Positions 57,992-64,000 of a stretch of DNA of 64,000 bases are shown in pieces (within the stretch, counting starts at the first letter, position 1; every line of letters starts with the position of its first letter). The position numbers and the translations under genes are program-made. The notes under the pieces were generated by a model. That model worked only from the letters and a program-made list of their open reading frames with translations. It made no database searches and was not told the DNA's origin. This DNA is from Catellatospora sp. IY07-71 (GTDB lineage Bacteria; Actinomycetota; Actinomycetes; Mycobacteriales; Micromonosporaceae), in NCBI RefSeq assembly GCF_018326265.1, contig NZ_AP023360.1, forward strand, positions 7,747,001 to 7,811,000. The letters run 5' to 3'.

Positions 57992-58561
57992 TCAGGCGCG
58001 GATGATGTTGGGGCCGTCGGGTTTGACGCGGGTTTCGCGGAGGGCGCGGGTGGCGGGGCCGCCGGCGACCGAGCCGTCGGTGGCGCGGAAGCGGCTGCCG
58101 TGGCAGCCGCACTCGATGATGCCGTCGCGGACCTCGGTGACGACGCAGCCCTGGTGCGTGCAGATCGCCGAGAACGCCTTGAAGACGCCCTGCTGGGGCT
58201 GGGTGACGACGAGGCGCTCGCCCTCCAGGATCACGCCGCCGCCGACCGGGACCCGGGACGCCTCGACGAGGGCCTTGGCGGCCGGGGCGGCCGGTTTCGT
58301 GGCGCCGGGGCCGGTCGGCTCCGCGCCGGGCGTGGCCCCGGAGGTCGCGCCCGGGGTGGCCGCGCCCTCGGTGGCCGGGGTGTCGGTGGGCAGGTCTGCG
58401 GCCGCGGCCTCCGGATCGGCGTGCTGCCCGTAGGTCTGGCAGCCCGCCAGCAGCGCGGCGGCCCCGGCGACGCCCGCCAGCACCGCCCGCCGCGACGCGC
58501 AGCCCGCACCGCAGGTGCCCGCCGGGTCGGCGTGGTCGGTCCGTCCCATCAGGTCAGCCAT
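57992..58561 (-). CDS. Rieske [2Fe-2S] lipoprotein
   Basis: A 189-residue protein. The twin-arginine signal SRRAVLAGVAGAAALLAGC also carries a lipobox, so the protein is probably exported folded with its cluster and lipid-anchored. After a Pro/Thr/Ala-rich stalk comes a Rieske domain with CTHQGC and CGCHGSRF supplying two Cys and two His. It would carry electrons on the outer face of the membrane. The ATG at 58561 overlaps the upstream membrane protein stop by one base. Another ATG at 58549 is possible. It ends an operon of three exported or membrane proteins. Confidence 0.88.
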   Translation of the reverse strand: MADLMGRTDHADPAGTCGAGCASRRAVLAGVAGAAALLAGCQTYGQHADPEAAAADLPTDTPATEGAATPGATSGATPGAEPTGPGATKPAAPAAKALVEASRVPVGGGVILEGERLVVTQPQQGVFKAFSAICTHQGCVVTEVRDGIIECGCHGSRFRATDGSVAGGPATRALRETRVKPDGPNIIRA

Positions 58562-59115
58562 CAGAATCGCACTCCGAACGTGGTGAAGAACCACAGCGAC
58601 GAGGTCAGCCACAGGCCGATCAGCGCGGTGAACACCGCGCCGCCGAGCAGCGGCAGGGTCCAGCCGGGCAGCCCGCGCTTGGGCAGGCTCAGCATCTTCA
58701 CGGTGAACGCGCCGAAGAAGAAGCAGCCCAGCAGCGAGTGCACCAGGGTGCGGGTGTCGTACGTGGCGAAGCCCAGCGCGTACAGGCAGTGCACGGCGAC
58801 GGGCACGGCGAGCAGGAACGCGCCCCGGCCCGACCAGCGGTGCAGCGGCCCGAGCCAGCTCGGCATGCCCGGCCCGAACTTCCCCCACATCGCCAGCGCG
58901 GTGACCAGCTGCACGAGCGCGAGCAGCGCCGCCCCGCTGGCCAGCCAGACCTTCACCTCCATCGGGCCGGAGAACCCGGCGACGTTCACCGAGACGCCGG
59001 TGGGGGTGTGCACGTTGCCGTACACGCCGAGGGTCACGGCGACCACGGCGCCGAGCAGCAGCGGCACGTACAGGCCGGCCGCGGAGGTGATCCGGCGGGT
59101 GCCTTCGGTGTCCAT
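58561..59115 (-). CDS. DUF6529-like membrane protein
   Basis: A 184-residue protein with about five membrane helices. Histidines occur near helix ends (WLGPLHRWSGRGAFLLAVPV, VAVHCLYALGF and TRTLVHSLLGCFFFGAF), a pattern that could bind b-type haem like a small cytochrome. I associate the family with DUF6529 from memory. It is coupled to the Rieske lipoprotein gene, which makes a quinone- or haem-linked electron transfer pair plausible. The ATG at 59115 is used. Confidence 0.75.
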   Translation of the reverse strand: MDTEGTRRITSAAGLYVPLLLGAVVAVTLGVYGNVHTPTGVSVNVAGFSGPMEVKVWLASGAALLALVQLVTALAMWGKFGPGMPSWLGPLHRWSGRGAFLLAVPVAVHCLYALGFATYDTRTLVHSLLGCFFFGAFTVKMLSLPKRGLPGWTLPLLGGAVFTALIGLWLTSSLWFFTTFGVRF

Positions 59116-59126
59116 GGCGTCCTCTC

Positions 59127-59819
59127 TCAGTTCGCGGTGAGCGCGCCGGTCACCGGCGTCGCGGTGAGGGCTGCCCCGTCGACGGTGACCGCGCCGGTGG
59201 CCGGGTCGATCGCGGGCGCGGGGCCCGGCTGCCCGTCCACGGACACGACGCCGACCTGGCTGCCGTTCGGCAGCACGATCCAGCCGCCGACGACCTTCGC
59301 GCCGCGTACGGTGGCGGTGGCGCGGTAGAGGCCGGACGGCTTCTTCACCGCGGGCGCGGTGAACTTCCAGGTGCGCCCGGCCGCCGCGACGGTGCCCGCG
59401 GCCTTGCCGCCGCCGAACGTGCCGGTCAGCGTGGCGCCCTTGGCACCGGTCAGCTCCAGCTTCCCGGCCGCGGCGGTGCCCTGCAGCCACACCTCGGCCT
59501 TCTTCCCGTCGCAGAGGTACGCCACGGCCACGCCGTCGGTCACGGCGATCGCGATGGTCGCGCCGCCGCCGTTGACCGGACCGGCCCAGAGGGCGTTCAC
59601 CTTCGCGGCCGCCTCGCTGGGCGGTGGGTCGGCGGGCGGGCTGGTCGCCGGGGCCTCGGTCGCGGGCGCGGCGGCGGTCGCGGTCGGTGCCGCCGCGCCG
59701 AACCCGGCGGGATCGGGATCGGCGCCGCCGGGCGCGTTGACGGTCAGGTTCACGGTGATCAGCACGGCCGCCAGCGCGAGCCCGGCCAGCAGCGTGATCA
59801 GGGGCCCGTTGCGCTTCAT
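59127..59819 (-). CDS. Membrane-anchored or secreted protein of Rieske operon
   Basis: A 230-residue protein: one N-terminal hydrophobic helix (NGPLITLLAGLALAAVLITV), a Pro/Ala/Thr-rich stalk of about 45 residues, and a beta-rich outer domain (VAVAYLCDGKKAEVWLQGTA, LTGTFGGGKAAGTVAAAGRT) with a single Cys. I do not recognise the domain. It is first in the three-gene leftward operon, 11 bases ahead of the DUF6529-like gene, and presumably works with the Rieske protein outside the membrane. Confidence 0.75.
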   Translation of the reverse strand: MKRNGPLITLLAGLALAAVLITVNLTVNAPGGADPDPAGFGAAAPTATAAAPATEAPATSPPADPPPSEAAAKVNALWAGPVNGGGATIAIAVTDGVAVAYLCDGKKAEVWLQGTAAAGKLELTGAKGATLTGTFGGGKAAGTVAAAGRTWKFTAPAVKKPSGLYRATATVRGAKVVGGWIVLPNGSQVGVVSVDGQPGPAPAIDPATGAVTVDGAALTATPVTGALTAN

Positions 59820-59953
59820 AGTCAGCTCCTTCGGTCGTCACCGGGGGTGACGTACTCGATGGAACTCCGAATCGGCCGGGCGGTCTGCGCATTAGTCCAC
59901 ACAGCGCATTCGCGACAGTGCCAGGTGATGTCGGCGCGGCGTAGGGTGTCGGC

Positions 59954-61627
59954 GTGCCGCGCCCCTACCTCCCCGCCACCGTCCAGCCGGTCCGCGCCGC
60001 GGTCTGGCTGGTGCACCTCGCGCTGCCGCTGGCGGGGCTGTGGCTGCTGCTGGCGGTGCCGAGCACCGACGTCTCCTGGCACGACTCGCACAGCCACTTC
60101 TGGCTGGTGCTGGCCGTCGCGGCGGTGAACGTGGTGCTGGGCGTGCGGATGGGCGCGGTGGCCCGGACCCGTGCCGACGCGCGGCTGCTGCTGGTGTCGC
60201 TGGCGTTCCTGGCCAGCGCCGGTTTCCTGCTACTGCACGCGCTGGCCACGCCCGGGGTGCTGGTGCACCACCCGTCGGTCGGGTTCGACCTCTCGCAGCC
60301 GGTCGGTCTGGCCGTGGCGGCCGTGTTCGCGCTGGTCTCCTCGCTGGACCTGGAGGGCGTGCGGGGCGACGCGGTGCTCCGCGCGCGGCGCGCGCTCCAG
60401 CTCGGACTCTGGCTGCTGATCCTCGGGTGGGGCGCGGTGGAGCTGCTCGACCTGCCGCCGCTGAACGCCCGCCCCGGTCCGCGCGACGTGCAGGGGCCGA
60501 TGGTCTGGGTGACCGTGGCGACGGTGGGGCTCTACCTGGTCGCGGCGCTGCGCTACTTCGCGATGCACCGGCGCAAGCCGGCCGCCATGCTGATCAGCAT
60601 CGTCACCGCGTTCACGCTGCTGGCCGAGGCGACCGTGGCGGTGCTGCTGGCCAAGAAGTGGGCGCTGTCCTGGTGGGAGTGGCACCTGCTGCTGGCCTTC
60701 GCCTTCGGCTTCGTCGCCTACAGCGCGTACGTGCAGTACGGCCGCGAGGGCGGCAGCGGCGGCATCTTCGACGCGATCACGCTGGACCAGACCGCCCGCG
60801 CCATCCGCGCCGAGTACGGCGCCGCGCTGGAGGAGCTGACCACCGCCCTGCAGGAGCGCGAGCGCACCGGCACCGACACCGGCCCGGTGACCGCGCGGCT
60901 GGCCGAGCGCTTCGGGCTCACCGAGGGCCAGACCGCGGTGCTCGACCGGGCCGCCGCCGCGCTGTCGGCCGAGCGGGAGCTGTCGCGGACGCTGGGCACC
61001 CTGTTCCGGCACTACCTGTCGCCCGACGTGGCCGCCGCGCTGCTGGCCGACCCGGACCAGGCCGCGCTCGGCGGCGAGGTGGTCGAGGTGACCGCGCTCT
61101 TCGCCGACCTGCGCGGCTTCACCACGTTCTCGGAGGGCGTGGAGCCGGCCGAGATCGTGCGGATGCTCAACCGCTACCACGGCGTCGCGGTGCCGTGCAT
61201 CCTCGACAACGGCGGCACCGTGGTGCAGTTCGTCGGCGACGCGCTGCTGGCCCTGTTCAACGCGCCCGCCCGCCAGCCCGACCACGCGCTGCGCGCGGTG
61301 CGGGCCGCGCTGGCGATGCAGCGCGGCGTGGACGCGATCGCGGCCGGGCACCCGGAGTGGCCCCGCTTCCGGGTCGGCGCGAACACCGGCCCGGCGCTGG
61401 TCGGCAACATCGGCAGCGAGCAGCTGCGCGGCTTCAACGCGATGGGCGACGCGGTCAACGTGGCCGCCCGCCTGCAGACGCTGGCCGAGCCGGGCCAGGT
61501 CGTCATCGGCGAGGCGACCCGGCTGGCCGCCGGGGCCGCGATCGTGGCGCAGCCCATGGGCGACCTGACCGTCAAGGGGCGGGTCACCACCGTGCGGGCG
61601 TACGCCGTGACCGGGCTGGCCCCGTGA
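59954..61627 (+). CDS. Seven-helix membrane class III adenylate/guanylate cyclase
   Basis: A 557-residue protein. Residues 1-260 form about seven membrane helices, a sensor-like region I cannot name. A linker of about 90 residues with helical, dimerisation-like sequence leads to the class III cyclase domain: TALFADLRGFTTFSEG (first metal Asp), GGTVVQFVGDALLALFNAP (second Asp), GANTGPALVGNIGSE and NAMGDAVNVAARLQTLAE. These are the catalytic landmarks of bacterial adenylate cyclases. It overlaps the CRP-type gene by four bases, so signal synthesis and response are co-expressed. Confidence 0.9.
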   Translation: MPRPYLPATVQPVRAAVWLVHLALPLAGLWLLLAVPSTDVSWHDSHSHFWLVLAVAAVNVVLGVRMGAVARTRADARLLLVSLAFLASAGFLLLHALATPGVLVHHPSVGFDLSQPVGLAVAAVFALVSSLDLEGVRGDAVLRARRALQLGLWLLILGWGAVELLDLPPLNARPGPRDVQGPMVWVTVATVGLYLVAALRYFAMHRRKPAAMLISIVTAFTLLAEATVAVLLAKKWALSWWEWHLLLAFAFGFVAYSAYVQYGREGGSGGIFDAITLDQTARAIRAEYGAALEELTTALQERERTGTDTGPVTARLAERFGLTEGQTAVLDRAAAALSAERELSRTLGTLFRHYLSPDVAAALLADPDQAALGGEVVEVTALFADLRGFTTFSEGVEPAEIVRMLNRYHGVAVPCILDNGGTVVQFVGDALLALFNAPARQPDHALRAVRAALAMQRGVDAIAAGHPEWPRFRVGANTGPALVGNIGSEQLRGFNAMGDAVNVAARLQTLAEPGQVVIGEATRLAAGAAIVAQPMGDLTVKGRVTTVRAYAVTGLAP

Positions 61628-62295
61628 GCGGCGACTTCTGGGGCCTGCTCACCGCCGACGAGCAGGAGGCGTTCACCCGGCACAGCATGCAGCGCCGGTG
61701 GACGCGCGGCGAGGTGCTGTGCCGCGAGGGCGACAGCTCGGACTGGGTCGCCATGCTGCGCGCGGGCCGGGTCAAGGCCTCCTCGCACACCGCCGCAGGC
61801 AGCGAGGTCGTGCTCGCCGTACGCGGCCCCGGCGCGCTGCTCGGCGAGCTGTCCGCCGTGGACCGTGCGCCGCGCTCGGCCACGCTGGCCGCGCTGGAGC
61901 CGGTCACCGCGCTGGTCATGCTCCTGCCCGAGTTCGAGGCGTACCTGCAGGCCCACGGCCGGGTGGCGATCCTGCTGATGCGGCTGCTCACCGAGCGGCT
62001 GCGCGACGCCGACCGCAAGCGCGTCGAGTTCGGCGCGCAGGACAGCACCGGCCGGGTCGCGGCGCGCCTGGTCGAGCTGGCCGAACGGTTCGGCCGGGCG
62101 GAGGGCGGCGCGATCGCCATCGCGCTGCCGCTGTCGCAGGACGAGCTGGCGGGCTGGGTGGGCGCGTCGCGGGAGGCGGTGAGCAAGGCGCTGGGTGTGC
62201 TGCGTACCAACGGCTGGGTCCGCACCAGCCGCATGCAGGTCACGGTCCTGGACCTGCCCGCCCTCCGCGCCCGCGCCGGGCTGCCCCGCGCATAG
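61624..62295 (+). CDS. Crp/Fnr-family transcriptional regulator
   Basis: A 223-residue regulator. The cyclic-nucleotide-binding fold has VLCREGDSSDWVAMLRAGRV and the phosphate-binding cassette GPGALLGELSAVDRAPRSAT (GE-L and R-S-A, as in CRP). A long dimer helix follows, then the DNA-binding domain LPLSQDELAGWVGASREAVS then KALGVLRTNGW. The intact cassette argues for cAMP binding, fitting the coupled cyclase upstream (GTGA overlap). The regulon is unknown. Confidence 0.9.
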   Translation: MSGDFWGLLTADEQEAFTRHSMQRRWTRGEVLCREGDSSDWVAMLRAGRVKASSHTAAGSEVVLAVRGPGALLGELSAVDRAPRSATLAALEPVTALVMLLPEFEAYLQAHGRVAILLMRLLTERLRDADRKRVEFGAQDSTGRVAARLVELAERFGRAEGGAIAIALPLSQDELAGWVGASREAVSKALGVLRTNGWVRTSRMQVTVLDLPALRARAGLPRA

Positions 62296-62305
62296 ACTGG
62301 CGTTC

Positions 62306-62809
62306 ATGGCTAATGCAGTACCGAACTCATCCGCCGTCGGGGCCGTGTTGCGCACTGCCGTGGTCGCGGCGCTGTTGCTGGTCGTCGCGGCGTGCGCGGG
62401 CCCGGCCGATCCGCCCGGCGAGCCGCCCGTGGCGACCTCGGGCGCCGCGGTGATGCCGTCGGTGACGGTGGTCCGCAGCGGCGGCATCGCGGGGGTGAAC
62501 GACACGTTCATCGTCAACCCGGACGGGAGTTGGACGGCCACCGACAAGGCCGGGACCACGAAGTCCGGCAAGCTGAACGCCCAGCAGGCGCACGAGCTGC
62601 AGCGCCTGGCGACCGAGCCGGCGTTCGCCGCCGAGAGCAGGCAGCAGCGCGGGGAGACCAAGTGCGCGGACGCGTTCGCGTACAAGGTGACGGTGACCGG
62701 GGACGCCGGGCCGGTCCTGGTCTCGTTCAGCGACTGCCCCAGTGACGAAAATCTGCCACAGACCGCGATGGCGATCGCCGTGCTGGTCAGCGGGGCTGCC
62801 AGCAACTGA
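62306..62809 (+). CDS. Lipoprotein of unknown function
   Basis: A 167-residue protein with a lipoprotein signal ending LLLVVAACAG. The mature domain is small and beta-rich with a NPDGSWTATDKAGTTKSGKL segment, followed by LNAQQAHELQRLATEPAFAA and two Cys (TKCADAF, SDCPSD) that may pair. Similar domains occur in small actinobacterial lipoproteins of unknown role. It starts ten bases after the CRP gene and could be in the same message. Confidence 0.75.
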   Translation: MANAVPNSSAVGAVLRTAVVAALLLVVAACAGPADPPGEPPVATSGAAVMPSVTVVRSGGIAGVNDTFIVNPDGSWTATDKAGTTKSGKLNAQQAHELQRLATEPAFAAESRQQRGETKCADAFAYKVTVTGDAGPVLVSFSDCPSDENLPQTAMAIAVLVSGAASN

Positions 62810-62884
62810 TCTTCATCCAGACGCGTCGAAGGACAGGGCGCGGAGGACGTTTGCGTGTCGCCGTAACTGGTTAGAGTCGCGGCG

Positions 62885-64000
62885 ATGATGCTGCTATTCC
62901 GCTCCCTGCGCCTGCGCCGCGCCGCCCGTGACCACTTCGGCTGGAACCGGCTGCGCCCCGCGCAGTTGGACGCCATGCGCGCCCTGCTGCGCGGCCGCGA
63001 CGCGCTGGTGGTGCTGCCCACCGGTGGCGGAAAGTCGGCCGTCTACCAGGTCACCGCGTCCCTCCTGAAGGGACCGACCGTGGTGATCTCACCGCTGCTG
63101 GCCCTGCAGCACGACCAGATCGCCAACCTCAACGACCGCGGCAACCCGAAGCTGCGCGCGGTGCGCATCAGCTCCGTGGAGACCCCGGCCAAGCAGGCCG
63201 CGGCGCTGCAGGAGCTGCGCGAGGGGAAGGCGCGGTTCCTGTTCATCACCCCGGAGCAGCTCAGCTCGCCGGAGCGGCTGGCCGAGGTGAAGGCGCTGCG
63301 CCCGGCGCTGGTCGCGGTCGACGAGGCGCACTGCATCTCGTCGTGGGGCCACGACTTCCGCCCGGACTACCTGTCCATCGGGCACCTGATCCGGGGCCTG
63401 GGCCGCCCGCCGGTGGTGGCGCTGACCGCCACCGCGTCGCCGCCCATGCGCGACGACATCACCGCCCGGCTCGGCCTGCGCAAGCCGAAGATCGTGCTGA
63501 CCGGCCTGGACCGGCCCAACCTGTTCCTGGAGGCCACGCACTGCCCCAGCGAGGACTACCGCTGGCGGCGCCTGCTGAAGCTGCTGGAGGAGGCCACCCC
63601 GCCCGGCATCGTGTACGTGCCGACCCGCCGCGCCGCCGAGGAGCTGGCCCAGCGGCTCACCGACGCCGGCTACGAGGCGATGGCCTACCACGGCGGCATG
63701 GCCGCGGGCGTGCGCGCGAAGGCGCACGAGGCGTTCCTGTCCGACCGGGTGCCGATCATGGTGGCGACGTCGGCCTTCGGCATGGGCATCGACAAGCCGA
63801 ACATCCGGTTCGTGGTGCACATGGCGCTGCCCGACTCGCCCGACAGCTACCTGCAGGAGATCGGCCGGGCGGGCCGCGACGGCGAGCCCGCGCACGCGCT
63901 GCTGCTGCACCGCGCCGAGGACGTGGCGCTGCAGCGCTTCTTCAACGGCGGCGCGCCCGACCTGGCCGAGCTGCGCACCGTCGCCGCGGCCCTGCACAGC
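62885..64000 (+). CDS. recQ: RecQ-family ATP-dependent DNA helicase, 5' part
   Basis: The frame is open to the window end, giving 372 residues of the N-terminal helicase core. Motifs in order: the N-terminal FGWNRLRPAQLDAMRALLRG (motif 0), the Walker A VVLPTGGGKSAVYQ, DEAHCISSWGHDFRPDYLSI (DEAH and the aromatic-rich loop unique to RecQ), ALTATASPPMRDDI, and VATSAFGMGIDKPNIRFVVH with QEIGRAGRDG (motifs V and VI). It unwinds 3'-tailed duplexes in repair. The ATG at 62885 or 62888 starts it. The zinc and HRDC domains lie beyond the window. Confidence 0.95.
   Translation, partial: MMLLFRSLRLRRAARDHFGWNRLRPAQLDAMRALLRGRDALVVLPTGGGKSAVYQVTASLLKGPTVVISPLLALQHDQIANLNDRGNPKLRAVRISSVETPAKQAAALQELREGKARFLFITPEQLSSPERLAEVKALRPALVAVDEAHCISSWGHDFRPDYLSIGHLIRGLGRPPVVALTATASPPMRDDITARLGLRKPKIVLTGLDRPNLFLEATHCPSEDYRWRRLLKLLEEATPPGIVYVPTRRAAEELAQRLTDAGYEAMAYHGGMAAGVRAKAHEAFLSDRVPIMVATSAFGMGIDKPNIRFVVHMALPDSPDSYLQEIGRAGRDGEPAHALLLHRAEDVALQRFFNGGAPDLAELRTVAAALHS

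Noticed and set aside
59835..59851. CGTCACCGGGGGTGACG upstream of the cyclase gene as a CRP site
   Set aside because: The half-sites are in the inverse order of the TGTGA-N6-TCACA consensus.

Overview
The window is high-GC actinobacterial DNA, with GTG and ATG starts, strong third-position GC, Tat and lipoprotein secretion signals, mycothiol-linked enzymes and a sugar ABC importer that has no ATPase of its own. Gene content and a recurring intergenic palindrome (core AAGGGCACCTTCTT / AAGAAGGTGCCCTT, seven copies) fit a soil actinomycete of the Micromonosporaceae type. That family assignment is inference from style and memory, not a database result. I see no tRNA, rRNA, CRISPR array, intact insertion sequence or prophage.

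Layout. 1-3.6 kb: fragment of an unrecognised gene pair, a secreted protein, an alpha/beta hydrolase and a small caspase-like protein bracketed by palindromic repeats. 3.6-17 kb: a uronic-acid utilisation region. It holds a secreted beta-helix enzyme with a cellulose-binding-type domain, a long minus-strand operon (sugar-binding lipoprotein, two permeases, keto-deoxy-glucarate dehydratase, glucarate dehydratase, a putative TIM-barrel protein, 2,5-dioxovalerate dehydrogenase), an IclR regulator, uronate dehydrogenase and a ThuA-like protein. A 16-bp palindrome (GTCYACATATGTRGAC) occurs in front of the operon, between udh and the ThuA gene, and in front of the distant beta-helix enzyme, so all three units probably answer to the IclR protein. 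Together they would degrade an uronate polymer outside the cell, import the product, and oxidise it to 2-oxoglutarate.

17-25 kb: NlpC/P60 peptidase, hemerythrin-like and ferritin-like proteins, a DsbA-like oxidoreductase with a cupin and a divergent MarR regulator, a VOC protein, a mycothiol-dependent enzyme, and a large protein of unknown role. 25-31 kb: a duplicated-domain protein coupled to a Tat-exported PhoD-type phosphodiesterase, then a decayed mannosyltransferase locus (a GT4 gene deleted internally and joined to the tail of an MptB-like gene, an intact GT87 gene, a frameshifted DMT transporter remnant). 31-38 kb: HD-domain, zinc-ribbon, gpsA, aldo/keto reductase, SnoaL-like, PadR plus membrane protein, and a lytic polysaccharide monooxygenase with a carbohydrate-binding domain.

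38-48 kb: carotenoid genes, with crtI-crtE leaving leftward and crtB, two lycopene cyclase halves, an acyltransferase, a glycosyltransferase and a P450 leaving rightward. This set predicts a cyclised, glycosylated and possibly acylated carotenoid. Three GTCGA direct repeats lie in the divergent promoter. A G-rich (GGGGT)n tract separates this set from an FAD oxidoreductase and a 14-TM-type exporter. 49-57 kb: F420-type reductase, a regulator/truncated-globin pair, an M4 metalloprotease, a tandem GNAT protein and a secreted three-repeat protein. 57-64 kb: DUF1990 protein, a Rieske lipoprotein with membrane partners, a 7-TM adenylate cyclase co-transcribed with a CRP-type regulator, a lipoprotein and the start of recQ.

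Besides the main palindrome family there are two further two-copy repeat families with conserved loops and three unique long inverted repeats, nearly all in intergenic gaps. They are the strongest unexplained structural signal here.
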